A DNA stretch of 64,000 bases from Paraburkholderia sp. UYCP14C (GCF_004197395.1 NZ_SELS01000007.1:183908-247907); one strand, 5' to 3'; positions 17,118-27,080 are shown, counted from the stretch's first letter. The notes: a model not told the origin generated them from the sequence alone. Program-made: numbers and translations.

Positions 17118-17878
17118 TGGCTGCTCACCTCGTCTTGCTGCCGGTCCTTGCGATCGCCGGGTTGCGCGCCGTCGCTGAACGGCAGCGACTGCCACAGCAC
17201 GAACGGCTCGCCCGGCGTCGGCTCGACGAACAGCGCGGCCTGATCGAGCGCGAGCGGCCCGAGCGCGGGCGTGCGCTCACGCCACCATGCGAGCAGAGTC
17301 GCGCGCTCGTCGGCATCGGCAAGCGAATTGGACAACGTCATATGGAAACGGAATTCGTCGAACACGTACGGATAGCCCCATTGCAGCAGCAACGCCCGTT
17401 GACGTTCGCTGAGCGGCGCGGCGAGCCGGCGCTCGAGCTCGGCCGCCGACGGTCGCGCGCGCAACCCGTCGAGCGCCTCCAGTGCGTTCGACGCGAGTTC
17501 GCGAATGCGCCTCTCGCCATCCGCATCGGCGGGACGCAACGCCACGAAGTCGCCCAGTGTGGCCGCTTCCATCGGCAGCGCGAACGACTGCTGCGCGAGC
17601 GCCCAGCTTCGCGCGGCCGCGAGCACGTCGTGCTGGGTGAGCCCGGTGCCAAGCCGGAACGGCGCAATCAGCGTGCCATGCCAGCCGTAGCGGCGCGGCG
17701 CGTCGGTCAATGCGGCGAGGGGTCGCCTCAGGCTCGGCGGCTGGGGCTGCGCGCAATGCTCGCCACTCTGCGCATCGCGGCCGAGCCACGTCGAGCCGGC
17801 CTGCCACCATGCCGATTCACACGACGGCGCGTAGTAGAGCGCGTAGCGCGCTTCGGCACTCCATGCGGGGTCGCTCAC
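17114..17878 (-). CDS. Phosphonate-operon protein, DUF1045 (TIGR03223-type, 2H phosphoesterase-like)
   Basis: A 254-residue DUF1045 protein found in many C-P lyase operons. It has the two-histidine phosphoesterase pattern: YGWHGTLIAPFRL near residue 66 and FRFHMTLSNSL near 190. By fold, it may hydrolyse a cyclic phosphate, for example doing the job of PhnP, which is not seen here; this is inference. The start is GTG, overlapping the phnF stop by 4 bp (GTGA). The longer frame extending upstream lies within phnF and was rejected. Confidence 0.82.
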   Translation of the reverse strand: MSDPAWSAEARYALYYAPSCESAWWQAGSTWLGRDAQSGEHCAQPQPPSLRRPLAALTDAPRRYGWHGTLIAPFRLGTGLTQHDVLAAARSWALAQQSFALPMEAATLGDFVALRPADADGERRIRELASNALEALDGLRARPSAAELERRLAAPLSERQRALLLQWGYPYVFDEFRFHMTLSNSLADADERATLLAWWRERTPALGPLALDQAALFVEPTPGEPFVLWQSLPFSDGAQPGDRKDRQQDEVSSQ

Positions 17879-18633
17879 AGGTCGTGCTCCACGAGCAGTT
17901 GCACGCGGTCGGCGGCGAAATGCGTGAAGCCGTATTTGACCGGCGTGCCTTGCAGATCGACGTCGACGTTCTCGACCCACAGCACCGGCTGCTGACGGTT
18001 GATGTTCAGCCGCCGCGCGACTTCCGGCTCGGGCAGCACGCTGCCGATGCGGCTCCACTTGCGCAGATAGTCGTCCACGCCGAATTCGGCCAGCGCCCTG
18101 GTCGTGCCGCCGAGCCGTTGCACCACCTCCGGCAGCTCCGGAAAACGTGCGGCCGGATACCAGCTGCGCGCGAACGTGAGCGGCACCCCGTCGGACTCGT
18201 TCAGCGATTCGATCCGATAGACCGCCGCGCCCGCGCGCAGGCCCAAGGCCTTCGCGACGCTCGGCTCGGCCTTCACGCGCGCGGCCGACAGCATCTTGCC
18301 CGCGGGCGAGTGATGCTGCTGACGCAGGTTTTCGGTGAAGCGCGTACGGCGGCCGATCGAGTAGTCGATCGCGCCGGGCTGCACGAACGTGCCGCGCCCC
18401 TGCTCGACGCTGACGAGGCCGAGCGCGGCGAGACCGAGCATCGCGCGACGCACCGTGTGACGGTTGACGTCGAAGCGCTTCGCCAGCTCGCCCTCGCTCG
18501 GCAGCCGCCCTTCTTCGCCGAATCCGCTCGCCGCGATTTCGGCGGCAAGAATCTGTTCGATCTGTCTCCAGACCGCCACGCCCGCGCCGCGTTCCAGCAT
18601 CGTGGCCGGCGCCGCGCTGTCGTTCGATGTCAT
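17875..18633 (-). CDS. phnF: GntR/HutC-family phosphonate operon regulator
   Basis: A 252-residue regulator. The N-terminal GntR winged helix has LPSEGELAKRFDVNRHTVRRA and wing LVSVEQGRGTFVQ; the C-terminal domain is UTRA type (from about residue 100, YRIESLNESDGVPLTF). It is the first gene of the minus-strand phn branch and is divergent from phnG. It presumably binds the palindrome in the shared promoter region. Confidence 0.88.
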   Translation of the reverse strand: MTSNDSAAPATMLERGAGVAVWRQIEQILAAEIAASGFGEEGRLPSEGELAKRFDVNRHTVRRAMLGLAALGLVSVEQGRGTFVQPGAIDYSIGRRTRFTENLRQQHHSPAGKMLSAARVKAEPSVAKALGLRAGAAVYRIESLNESDGVPLTFARSWYPAARFPELPEVVQRLGGTTRALAEFGVDDYLRKWSRIGSVLPEPEVARRLNINRQQPVLWVENVDVDLQGTPVKYGFTHFAADRVQLLVEHDL

Positions 18634-18748
18634 GGTGCTGTCATTCCCTTCGGTTCAAATGATCGCCATGATGTGCATTGTAGTGCGCGAGCCGTGATGG
18701 AAATATGAAACGTCCGCTGCGCACGACAGTCCAGCCAACTATACTTGC

Positions 18749-18764
18749 AAACGTCTAGACGTTT
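18749..18764. promoter_or_regulatory. Perfect 16-bp palindrome in the phnF/phnG divergent promoter (candidate PhnF operator)
   Basis: AAACGTCTAGACGTTT is a perfect inverted repeat lying 50 bp upstream of the phnG ATG and about 115 bp upstream of phnF. Its core GTCTAGAC matches the TGGTCTAGACCA-like sites known for PhnF/HutC-type GntR regulators. A TATACT hexamer sits just upstream (18740-18745) and could be a phnG -10 box. Confidence 0.65.
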
Positions 18765-18813
18765 AGATGAATAGATGCCCCGATGTCCACTCGCTGGATC
18801 GACAGGAAATCCG

Positions 18814-19320
18814 ATGAGCCCGAGTACCGCTTCACCCCCTTCGTCTTTGCCGGCTGCGTCTTCAGCGGCGCGGCGCGCCTGGATGGCCGTGCTGGCCCGC
18901 ACGCCGAGCGCCGATCTCGAAGCCGCGCTGCAGCGCGCGCTGCAAGGTCGCCCCGCCCCTGCCTACGACTGGCTGCGCGCTCCTGAAATCGGCCTCGCGA
19001 TGGTGCGCGGGCGTATCGGCGGCAGCGGCGATCCGTTCAATCTCGGCGAAGCGACGGTCACGCGCGCCACGCTGCGCCTGCGTGCCAGCGGCGAGGCCGA
19101 GGCCACCGTCGGCGTCGCCTGCCATCTGGGACGCGACCGCCGTCGTGCCGAACTTGCCGCGCTTGCCGATGCGTTGTTGCAGATGCCCGAGCACCACGAC
19201 AGCCTGCATCGTCAATTGATCGAGCCGTTCGCGACGCAACAGCGGGCCTCGCGCGCAAAACGGCAACAGGACGCCGCGGCGACGCGCGTCGAATTCTTCA
19301 CGATGGTGCGAGGCGACTGA
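18814..19320 (+). CDS. phnG: C-P lyase complex subunit PhnG
   Basis: A 168-residue subunit of the carbon-phosphorus lyase core complex PhnGHIJ. Family features include ARRAWMAVLA near the start, the RGRIGGSGDPFNLGEATVTR block and GHLGRDR-type VACHLGRDRRRAELAALADAL. The ATG at 18814 is preferred over the one 39 bp upstream because AGGAAA precedes it. It overlaps phnH by 1 bp. Confidence 0.92.
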   Translation: MSPSTASPPSSLPAASSAARRAWMAVLARTPSADLEAALQRALQGRPAPAYDWLRAPEIGLAMVRGRIGGSGDPFNLGEATVTRATLRLRASGEAEATVGVACHLGRDRRRAELAALADALLQMPEHHDSLHRQLIEPFATQQRASRAKRQQDAAATRVEFFTMVRGD

Positions 19321-19931
19321 TGGAACATTCACCGATTGCGTTGTCCACGCTGACGCCGGGTTTCGCGGACCCGGTCCACGACACCCAGGCCGTATTCCGC
19401 ACGCTGCTCGACGCGTTGTCGCGGCCCGGCACGATCGGCGTGATTCGTGACGTGCTGCCTGAATTGCGCAACACGCCGGTCGAACCCGCTGCGTTCGCCG
19501 CGCTGCTGACGCTGTGCGACTACGCGACGCCGGTCTGGCTCGCGCATCCCGACACCGCGCTCGCGTCGGCGTTGCGTTTCCACACCGGCGCGCCGCTCGT
19601 CGATGCGCCCGGCGAGGCCGCGTTCGTGTATCTGCACGATGCCGATGCGTTGCCGCCGCTCGAAAGCTTCGCACCCGGCAGTGCCGAGTCGCCCGAACAA
19701 TCGGCCACGCTGCTGATTCGCGTCGACGCGCTGACGGGCGGCGCACCGGTCACGCTGAGCGGCCCCGGCATTCTGGAAACCGAAACGATTTCGCCGGTAG
19801 GTCTTCCTGCGCGGTTCTGGCAGGAACGCGCGATGCTTGCGCCGCTGTTTCCGTGCGGCATCGACTGTTATCTGGTTTGCGGCCCGCGCGTGATCGGCCT
19901 GCCGCGCACAACTGAAGCGAAGGTGAACTGA
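19320..19931 (+). CDS. phnH: C-P lyase complex subunit PhnH
   Basis: A 203-residue PhnH, recognised from LTPGFADPVHDTQAVFRTLL, LSRPGTIG and the C-terminal PCGIDCYLVCGPRVIGLPRTT. It is a structural subunit of the PhnGHIJ core, related to PLP transferase folds but lacking the cofactor lysine. It overlaps its neighbours by 1 bp on both sides. Confidence 0.93.
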   Translation: MEHSPIALSTLTPGFADPVHDTQAVFRTLLDALSRPGTIGVIRDVLPELRNTPVEPAAFAALLTLCDYATPVWLAHPDTALASALRFHTGAPLVDAPGEAAFVYLHDADALPPLESFAPGSAESPEQSATLLIRVDALTGGAPVTLSGPGILETETISPVGLPARFWQERAMLAPLFPCGIDCYLVCGPRVIGLPRTTEAKVN

Positions 19932-21061
19932 TGTACGTTGCCGTCAAAGGTGGAGAACGCGCGATCGAAGCGTCGTGGCGCCTGCTCGACAAGGCGCGCC
20001 GTGGCGATACGCAGATCGCCGAACTGAGCGTCGCGCAGATTCGCGAGCAGTTGCGGCTCGCGGTCGCGCGCGTGATGACCGAAGGTTCGGTCTACGACGA
20101 GGAGCTTGCCGCGCTCGCAATCAAGCAGGCAGCCGGCGATCTGGTCGAGGCGATTTTCCTGCTGCGCGCGTATCGCACCACGTTGCCGCGCTTCGGCTAC
20201 ACGCGCGCAATCGATGCCGAAACGATGCAGGTGGAGCGGCGCATTTCGGCGACCTTCAAGGACTTGCCCGGCGGCCAGTTGCTCGGCGCGACCTATGACT
20301 ACACGCAGCGTCTGCTCGATTTCGCGTTGCTCGCTGAAGGTAACGACGCCCAGCAAAACATGACGGCGAACAGCGCGGCAGTTTCGCAACAAGCGCCAGA
20401 ATCGATGCCGCGCGTCGTGTCCCTGCTCGACAAGGAAGGCCTGATCGAGCAGGAGCGACCGACGCCCGATGGCGCGCAACCCGGCGATCTGTCGCGCGAA
20501 CCGCTCGCGTTTCCGGCGAGCCGAGCGACGCGTCTGCAGAACCTCGCTCGTGGCGACGAAGGCTTCCTGCTCGCGATGGGCTATGCGACGCAGCGCGGCT
20601 ACGCGCATTCGCATCCGTTCGCGGGCGAGATCCGCTTCGGCACGATCGCGGTCGAAATGGATCTCGACGAACTCGGCGAAGCAGTCGACATCGGCGATAT
20701 CGACATCACCGAATGCCAGATGATCAACCAGTTCGCCGGCAGCGGCGCGGTGCCGCCCACCTTCACGCAGGGCTACGGTCTCGCGTTCGGCCACTCGGAG
20801 CGCAAGGCGATGGCGATGTCGCTGGTCGATCGCGCATTGCGTGCCGAAGAACTCGGCGAGACGCTCGCGTCGCCGACGCAGGACATCGAGTTCATGCTGT
20901 CGCACAGCGACAACGTCGAGGCGTCGGGCTTCGTGCAACACCTGAAGCTGCCGCATTACGTCGACTTCCAGGCGGAGCTGGAACTGGTGCGGCGTTTGCG
21001 CGCGCAGCATCACCGCGACGATGAGACAAGCCACGCCACCGACAAGGAGCAAGCAGCATGA
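19931..21061 (+). CDS. phnI: C-P lyase complex subunit PhnI
   Basis: A 376-residue PhnI starting with MYVAVKGGERAIEASWRLLD. Together with PhnG, H and L it transfers alkylphosphonate onto ATP, releasing adenine (5-triphosphoribosyl phosphonate formation). Conserved YATQRGYAHSHPFAGEIR and EMLSHSD-type EFMLSHSDNVEASGFVQHL blocks are intact. It overlaps phnJ by 4 bp. Confidence 0.93.
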   Translation: MYVAVKGGERAIEASWRLLDKARRGDTQIAELSVAQIREQLRLAVARVMTEGSVYDEELAALAIKQAAGDLVEAIFLLRAYRTTLPRFGYTRAIDAETMQVERRISATFKDLPGGQLLGATYDYTQRLLDFALLAEGNDAQQNMTANSAAVSQQAPESMPRVVSLLDKEGLIEQERPTPDGAQPGDLSREPLAFPASRATRLQNLARGDEGFLLAMGYATQRGYAHSHPFAGEIRFGTIAVEMDLDELGEAVDIGDIDITECQMINQFAGSGAVPPTFTQGYGLAFGHSERKAMAMSLVDRALRAEELGETLASPTQDIEFMLSHSDNVEASGFVQHLKLPHYVDFQAELELVRRLRAQHHRDDETSHATDKEQAA

Positions 21062-21990
21062 ACGCGCCCGACACCGCGGTTGCAAACACCTCCAACGACA
21101 GCGCCGCGCACGGCTACAACTTCGCGTATCTCGACGAGCAGACCAAGCGCATGCTGCGCCGCGCGCTGCTGAAGGCAGTCGCCGTGCCGGGCTACCAGGT
21201 GCCGTTCGCGTCGCGCGAAATGCCGCTGCCGTACGGCTGGGGCACCGGCGGCCTCCAGGTGACGGCCGCGATTATCGGCAGGACGGACACGCTGAAGGTC
21301 ATCGATCAGGGCTCCGACGAGACCACCAACGCCGTCAACATCCGCCGCTTCTTCGCACGCACCACCGGTGTCGCGACCACGCGGCACACGAGCGAAGCGA
21401 CGATCGTCCAGACGCGCCACCGGATTCCCGAAACGCCGCTGACCGAGCGGCAGATCCTCGTCTATCAGGTGCCGATGCCCGAACCGCTGTACCGGCTCGA
21501 ACCGCGCGTCGCCGAATGCAGGAAGCTGCACGCGCTCGCCGATTACGGGCTGATCAGCGTGAAGCTGTACGAGGACATCGTGCATCACGGCAGCATCGCG
21601 ACCACGTACGACTATCCGGTGATCGTCAACCATCGCTATCTGAGCTCGCCGTCGCCGATCCCGAAGTTCGACAATCCGAAGATGCACATGAACGCCGCGC
21701 TGCAACTGTTCGGCGCGGGCCGCGAGCGCCGCATTCACGCGATTCCGCCTTATACGCATGTGCGCAGCCTCGACTTCGACGATCATCCGTTCGAAGTGCA
21801 GAAGTGGCAGCACGCGTGCGCGCTGTGCGGATCGAAGGAAAGCTTTCTCGACGAAATGATCGTCGACGATGCGGGCACCCGCATGTTCGTTTGCTCGGAT
21901 AGCGACTACTGTCACGAGCGGCGCGGCGACGGCGAGATTGAACCGCAAGCACCGCTGCCCCACGCCACGCGCGCAGGAGAATCAGCATGA
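21058..21990 (+). CDS. phnJ: Radical-SAM carbon-phosphorus lyase
   Basis: A 310-residue PhnJ, the enzyme that cleaves the C-P bond of ribose-1-phosphonate 5-phosphate. Cysteines C254, C257, C279 and C285 have the same spacing as the E. coli cluster (241/244/266/272), so the [4Fe-4S] and radical chemistry should be intact. The C-terminus beyond the cluster is about 25 residues. It overlaps phnI and phnK by 4 bp each. Confidence 0.94.
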   Translation: MNAPDTAVANTSNDSAAHGYNFAYLDEQTKRMLRRALLKAVAVPGYQVPFASREMPLPYGWGTGGLQVTAAIIGRTDTLKVIDQGSDETTNAVNIRRFFARTTGVATTRHTSEATIVQTRHRIPETPLTERQILVYQVPMPEPLYRLEPRVAECRKLHALADYGLISVKLYEDIVHHGSIATTYDYPVIVNHRYLSSPSPIPKFDNPKMHMNAALQLFGAGRERRIHAIPPYTHVRSLDFDDHPFEVQKWQHACALCGSKESFLDEMIVDDAGTRMFVCSDSDYCHERRGDGEIEPQAPLPHATRAGESA

Positions 21991-22757
21991 CGCCGCTTCT
22001 GAGCGCACGCGCGCTCACCAAACAGTACGGCGGCCGCAATGGTTGCCGCAACGTGAGCTTCGATCTGTATCCGGGCGAGGTGCTATGCATCGTCGGCGAA
22101 TCGGGCTCGGGCAAGACCACGCTGCTCAACACGCTGGCGCTGAAGACCGAGGCCGACAGCGGCTCGCTGCACTACACCGCGTCGCATGGCGATTCGCTCG
22201 ATCTGCGCGCGCTGTCCGAGCCGCGCCGCCGTCTGCTGATGCGCACCGAGTGGGGCTTCGTGCAGCAGAATCCGCGCGACGGCCTGCGCAGCGGCGTATC
22301 GGCCGGCGCGAACATCGGCGAGCCGTTGATGGCGGTGGGCGCGCGCCACTACGGCGAGATTCGCCGTACGGCCACGCAATGGATGGAGCGCGTCGAACTC
22401 GACGCGACGCGCATCGACGAATTCCCCGCCGCGTTTTCGGGCGGCATGCAGCAGCGCTTGCAGATTGCGCGCAATCTCGTCACCGGTCCGCGTCTGGTGT
22501 TCATGGACGAACCGACCGCCGCTCTCGACGTGTCCGTGCAGGCGCGTCTGCTCGACCTGCTGCGCACGCTGACGTCGACGCTGCATCTGTCGGTGCTGAT
22601 CGTCACGCACGACATCGGCGTTGCGCGTCTGCTCGCGCATCGGCTGATGGTGATGCAGGGGGGCGAAGTCGTCGAAGCCGGGCTGACCGATCAGGTGCTC
22701 GACGATCCGCAGCACCCTTATACGCAAACGCTGGTTTCCTCGGTTCTGCCGGTTTGA
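21987..22757 (+). CDS. phnK: C-P lyase ATP-binding protein PhnK
   Basis: A 256-residue ABC-type ATPase that binds the PhnJ face of the C-P lyase core. Walker A is GESGSGKTT (37-45), the signature is FSGGMQQR, Walker B is [12 protein letters not shown] and the switch is VTHD. No permease is present, consistent with its non-transport role. Confidence 0.92.
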   Translation: MTPLLSARALTKQYGGRNGCRNVSFDLYPGEVLCIVGESGSGKTTLLNTLALKTEADSGSLHYTASHGDSLDLRALSEPRRRLLMRTEWGFVQQNPRDGLRSGVSAGANIGEPLMAVGARHYGEIRRTATQWMERVELDATRIDEFPAAFSGGMQQRLQIARNLVTGPRLVFMDEPTAALDVSVQARLLDLLRTLTSTLHLSVLIVTHDIGVARLLAHRLMVMQGGEVVEAGLTDQVLDDPQHPYTQTLVSSVLPV

Positions 22758-22765
22758 GGCTCACG

Positions 22766-23542
22766 ATGCAATCCACTGAGATAGCAATTGACGCAGGTAG
22801 CGACGCACGCCACGGCGAGCGCGCTTTTGCCGACAACGCGGCGCTGATGCTGCGTGCCACCGGCATCGGCAAGACTTTCACGCTGCATGGCCAGGGCGGC
22901 GTGCGCATCGACGCACTCGCTGACGTGTCGCTCGAGGTCGAGCGCGGCGAATGCGTGGTGCTGGTCGGGCCGTCGGGCGCGGGCAAGAGCACGCTGCTGC
23001 GCTGTCTGTATGGCAACTATCTGGCGAGCACCGGCTCGATCGCGATTCGCGACACGAGCGACAACGGCCGACCCGTCACGATCACCGGTGCCGAACCACG
23101 CGACGTGCTGCGTCTGCGCCGTGGCGTGGTCGGCTATGTGAGCCAGTTCTTGCGCGTGATTCCGCGCGTGCCGACGCTTGCGCTCGTCGCCGAGCCGCTG
23201 CTGCTGCACGGCGTCGCCGAACATGAAGCGAGCGCACGCGCCGCTGAATTACTCGCGCGGCTGAACGTGCCGGAGCGGCTGTGGTCGCTCGCGCCGGCGA
23301 CGTTCTCGGGCGGCGAGCAGCAGCGCGTGAACATCGCGCGCGGTTTGATTGCCGGGCATCCGCTGTTGCTGCTCGACGAACCGACCGCGTCGCTCGATGC
23401 GGAAAACCGCGACGTGGTGGCCGATCTGATCGTCGAGGCGCGCGAGCGCGGCGCGGCGATCGTTGGTATCTTTCACGACGAAGAGACCCGCAACAAGGTC
23501 GCGACGCGCCGCCTGGAACTGCGGCCGCCGCTGCGGCACTGA
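22766..23542 (+). CDS. phnL: C-P lyase ATP-binding protein PhnL
   Basis: A 258-residue ABC-type ATPase with Walker [10 protein letters not shown], signature FSGGEQQR and Walker [13 protein letters not shown] followed by FHDEETR. The [13 protein letters not shown]-loop region is typical of PhnL. It has a longer N-terminal extension (about 25 residues, acidic and Ala-rich) than the E. coli protein. It starts 8 bp after phnK. Confidence 0.92.
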   Translation: MQSTEIAIDAGSDARHGERAFADNAALMLRATGIGKTFTLHGQGGVRIDALADVSLEVERGECVVLVGPSGAGKSTLLRCLYGNYLASTGSIAIRDTSDNGRPVTITGAEPRDVLRLRRGVVGYVSQFLRVIPRVPTLALVAEPLLLHGVAEHEASARAAELLARLNVPERLWSLAPATFSGGEQQRVNIARGLIAGHPLLLLDEPTASLDAENRDVVADLIVEARERGAAIVGIFHDEETRNKVATRRLELRPPLRH

Positions 23543-23578
23543 ACTGAAACAAAGCCCGACTGACTACGGAGCAAGTCG

Positions 23579-24712
23579 ATGTTGATCAGCAACGCTCGCG
23601 TCGTAACGCGAGACGAAGAATTCATTGGCACCGTGCGCGTCGAAGACGGCGTGATTCGCGACGTCGAACGCGGCGCGAGTTCGGCGCGCGACGCCGAAGA
23701 CTGGGACGGCGATTATCTGCTCCCCGGTCTGATCGAACTGCATACGGACAACCTCGAAAAGCACCTCGTGCCGCGTCCCGGCGTCGAATGGAATACCGAC
23801 GCGGCCTTCGTGATCCACGACGCGCAGGTCGCCGCCGCCGGCATCACGACGGTGTTCGACGCGCTCGCAATCGGCTCGCGTGTCAACGCCGGATTGCGCG
23901 GCCGCGCTCTGCAAACGCAATGCGCCGATTCGCTGCTGCGGCTATCCACGCGTCAACTGTTGCGTGCCGAGCACTTTCTGCATCTGCGCTGCGAGATCGC
24001 GACCGCCGACGTGCTCGAGGTATTCGATTCGCTGTGCGCGCATCCGCTGCTTCGGCTCGCGTCGGTGATGGACCATACGCCGGGCCAGCGCCAATGGCAC
24101 GACCGCGAACAATGGCGCCGATTTCAGGAGCGCAACGGCAAGATGAGCGACGAGCGCGTCGAGAGCGCGCTCGCCGAGCTCGCGGTCGAACAGGAGCGAT
24201 ACGCGGACGAGCACCGCCGCGAGATCGTCGAGCGTTGCGGGCGGCTCGGCATTCCGGTCGCGAGCCACGACGACACGCTGATCGAGCACGTCGAACAGGC
24301 GAAGGCTGAAGGCATCGTGCTCGCCGAATTCCCGACCACGCGCATCGCCGCGCAAGCCGCGCGCGAGCACGGCATCGCGACGATCATGGGCGCGCCGAAC
24401 ATCGTGCGCGGCGGCTCGCATTCGGGCAATGTGTCGGCGCTCGAACTTGCTCGCGCGGATCTGCTCGACATCCTGTCGTCGGATTACGTGCCGTCGAGCC
24501 TGCTGACCGCGGTGTTCGATCTGGTCGAAAAAGCCGGCTGGTCGCTGCCGCGTGCGATGGCAACGGTCTCGGCCGAACCGGCGCGCACCGCCGATCTCAC
24601 GGACCGCGGCGCGATCGAGCCGGGCCTTCGCGCGGACCTCGTGCGCGTGACGATGCTCGGCAAGCTGCCGGTGCCGCGCGCGACGTATCGCGGCGGGATG
24701 CGGATCGTTTGA
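23579..24712 (+). CDS. phnM: Alpha-D-ribose 1-methylphosphonate 5-triphosphate diphosphatase
   Basis: A 377-residue amidohydrolase-fold enzyme that removes pyrophosphate from the triphosphoribosyl phosphonate to give the PhnJ substrate. Metal motifs include LIELHTDNLEKH (52-62), MDHTPGQRQ and ASHDDT. It is the last gene of the plus-strand operon. No phnC/D/E transporter, phnO or phnP gene is in the window. Confidence 0.93.
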   Translation: MLISNARVVTRDEEFIGTVRVEDGVIRDVERGASSARDAEDWDGDYLLPGLIELHTDNLEKHLVPRPGVEWNTDAAFVIHDAQVAAAGITTVFDALAIGSRVNAGLRGRALQTQCADSLLRLSTRQLLRAEHFLHLRCEIATADVLEVFDSLCAHPLLRLASVMDHTPGQRQWHDREQWRRFQERNGKMSDERVESALAELAVEQERYADEHRREIVERCGRLGIPVASHDDTLIEHVEQAKAEGIVLAEFPTTRIAAQAAREHGIATIMGAPNIVRGGSHSGNVSALELARADLLDILSSDYVPSSLLTAVFDLVEKAGWSLPRAMATVSAEPARTADLTDRGAIEPGLRADLVRVTMLGKLPVPRATYRGGMRIV

Positions 24713-24749
24713 GGGGACGGGTTGAGTGGGCGCTCGGCGCGCCTGCGTC

Positions 24750-25580
24750 TCAGGTCGACAACGGCACGCGCTCGGGCTCGTCGGCCTCGAACCAGGCGGG
24801 GTTGCGCTCGGCGATCGGGCCGAGCGACACGAGGATTTCGCGCAGGTGGTGACGCATCGCGTCTTCGGCGGCACTCGGATCGTGCGCGCGCAGTCCCGCC
24901 AGAATTTTCGCGTGCTGGCGGATCAGCAGATCGAGCGGCGATACATCGGGCAGGCTCAGATAGCGCACGCGGTCCATTTGCGCCTTGATGTCCTGGATCG
25001 TTTCCCAGGCGGCCGTGCAGTCGATCGTCTGCGCGATTGCGTAGTGGAACGCTTCGTCGAGCGCGAGAAACGCGGCCGTGTCGTTCGCTTTCGCCGCGAG
25101 TTTCTGCTCGCGCAGGTTGTCGGCGAGCGCCTGCAACTGGTCGTCGGTAATCGAAACCGCCGCCTTGCGCACCACCGCGGTTTCGATCGCCTCACGGATG
25201 AAGCGTCCTTCGCGCACCTGGCGCGGGGAAATCCGCTTCACGAAGGTGCCGCGCTGCGGCAGCACCTGCAACACGCCCGCCTCGACCAGCTTGATGAATG
25301 CTTCGCGCACCGGCTGACGCGACACCTGAAACATGTCCGACACTTCCTTCTCCGACAGCGGCGTGCCCGGCACCATCTGGCCGACGAAAATCGCCTCGCG
25401 CAACGCACGGAAAATCTGTTTGCCGATCGGCTCGTGAGAATCGAGGGAAAGATTTGCGGTCAGGTCGGGCAGCGCTGCACGCGTGCCACCCTGCGCGGCT
25501 GCGCGGCCACGCTTGCGTGGCGCGCCCGACACGGCGGCGGAAGAAGAAGGGGCGTCGGCGAGATGTGTGCTGGTGGGCAT
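24750..25580 (-). CDS. GntR-family regulator, FCD subfamily, of the hexonate module
   Basis: A 276-residue regulator with a disordered Ala/Arg-rich N-terminus (1-45), a GntR winged helix (PLSEKEVSDMFQVSRQPVREAFIKL, wing VLQVLPQRGTFV) and an FCD domain (DEAFHYAIAQ, IRQHAKILAGL). It sits at the 3' end of the minus-strand sugar-acid genes. It probably controls them in response to a hexonate or hexuronate; this is inference from context. The longer open frame upstream lacks a ribosome binding site. Confidence 0.84.
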   Translation of the reverse strand: MPTSTHLADAPSSSAAVSGAPRKRGRAAAQGGTRAALPDLTANLSLDSHEPIGKQIFRALREAIFVGQMVPGTPLSEKEVSDMFQVSRQPVREAFIKLVEAGVLQVLPQRGTFVKRISPRQVREGRFIREAIETAVVRKAAVSITDDQLQALADNLREQKLAAKANDTAAFLALDEAFHYAIAQTIDCTAAWETIQDIKAQMDRVRYLSLPDVSPLDLLIRQHAKILAGLRAHDPSAAEDAMRHHLREILVSLGPIAERNPAWFEADEPERVPLST

Positions 25581-25694
25581 TGGCAAAGCAACGGATAGCG
25601 GCAAGTCGAAAGCGGAAAACTCAGTGGGCGATGTTCGCGGCAATTTACGTGTTATCAGCGACAGGCCGTAAAGCACCGCAAGCATCGCACCATA

Positions 25695-26993
25695 CTACCA
25701 TGCGCGCTCGACCGCCAAAGTGCTCGCGCGCGGCTCACGCACCCATACGAACGAACACACGGCGCCGAGCACCGCAATCGCGCCCGCCAGCACGAACGCG
25801 CTGCCGTACGCACCATGCGTCGCCTCGACGATGAAGCCCGTGACCGCCGGTCCGATCACGCCGGCCAGGTTCGCCAGCAGATGCACGAAGCCGCCCACGC
25901 CGCCGACGTGTTCACGCGGCACCGTGTCCTGGATCACGGCCCAATACACGGCGCCCGTCGCGTACAGGAAAAAGATCGACACCGACATCAGCGCAACCGC
26001 GCTCTCCATGCTGGAGACGCGCCCGGCCAGCGCCACGCAGACCGCGGCCGCGCCGAGGCAGGTGCCGAGCACGAGCTTACGCGACAACAGCGGCTTGCCG
26101 GTGATGCGCAGAATCAGGTCCGAAATGAAGCCGCCGGCCGCGAGACCAATGCTGCCGAGCAGCCACGGAATCACGGTCGCGATGCTCATGTCGTGCAGGC
26201 TCAGGTGATGCGCCTCGGTCAGATAGCTCGGGAACCACGACAGGAAAAAGAACAGTACGTAGTTGTATGAGAAGAACGCAAACGCGGTCGCGAGAATGAT
26301 CGGCATGCGCAGGAAGTGGCCGAGTCCCGGCTTGCCATCCTCGCGCTCACCCGCATGCGCAAGCGCAGGCTCGCCCGCCTGGCCGGCGCGGATCAATTCG
26401 AGTTCGGCGGATGTGATGCGCTTCTGCTCGTGCGGATGCTCGGTCGTCGTCAGCGACCACAGCACGAGCCACGCGAGCCCGAATCCCATGATCGCGACGA
26501 ATGCCCAGCGCCAGCCGAACTGCACGGCCATGAAGCCGACCACGGGCCCCGCCAGCGCGCCGCCCAGCGGCGTGCCCGAGCTGATCACGCCGATCGCGCT
26601 CGCCACTTCGCGGCGCGGAAACCAGTTGTTGACCATCTTGCTCGTCGATGAACTGAACGGCCCTTCGCCCATGCCGAACAGCACGCGCAGCACGATCAGC
26701 GAACCGATCCCGCTCGCGAGCGCGGTCGCGCCGCAGAACACCGACCACACGCCCATCGCCGTGCCGAACACGCGTTTCGCGCCGACCTTGTCGGACGCCA
26801 GACCGCCGACGAAATTGAACAGCGCATAACCGATGAAAAAACTGCTGAACACGACGCCCATCTGCGCGTGCGAAAAATTGAGGTCCTTCTGGATCAGCGG
26901 CGCGGCGATCGACAGCGCCGCGCGATCCAGATAGTTGATGACGCCCGCCAGAAACAGCAGTGCGACGACGAACCAGCGTTGACTCTTGAACAT
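25695..26993 (-). CDS. MFS transporter, anion:cation symporter (sugar-acid type)
   Basis: A 432-residue major facilitator protein with 12 predicted spans. The N-terminal pattern RWFVVALLFLAGVINYLDRAALSIA is the signature of the ACS family (glucarate, galactonate, hexuronate and phthalate permeases), supported by GEGPFSSSTSKMVNNWFPRRE in the first half. Context argues for a hexonate or hexuronate substrate. Confidence 0.86.
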   Translation of the reverse strand: MFKSQRWFVVALLFLAGVINYLDRAALSIAAPLIQKDLNFSHAQMGVVFSSFFIGYALFNFVGGLASDKVGAKRVFGTAMGVWSVFCGATALASGIGSLIVLRVLFGMGEGPFSSSTSKMVNNWFPRREVASAIGVISSGTPLGGALAGPVVGFMAVQFGWRWAFVAIMGFGLAWLVLWSLTTTEHPHEQKRITSAELELIRAGQAGEPALAHAGEREDGKPGLGHFLRMPIILATAFAFFSYNYVLFFFLSWFPSYLTEAHHLSLHDMSIATVIPWLLGSIGLAAGGFISDLILRITGKPLLSRKLVLGTCLGAAAVCVALAGRVSSMESAVALMSVSIFFLYATGAVYWAVIQDTVPREHVGGVGGFVHLLANLAGVIGPAVTGFIVEATHGAYGSAFVLAGAIAVLGAVCSFVWVREPRASTLAVERAW

Positions 26994-27080
26994 CGGATGT
27001 CTCCTTCCGGGACGCCTCTTGATGGGCGTTCGCCGTTGCTTGCGGGTTTGGGTTTGGTTGGCGTTGGCGGATGACGCTCG

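Noticed and set aside
19868-21085. 405-aa minus-strand open frame opposite phnI
   Set aside because: Antisense shadow of phnI; no domain, biased composition.
22766-23542. ABC importer ATPase
   Set aside because: Despite ABC motifs, PhnL-type sequence and position in the C-P lyase operon show a non-transport role.
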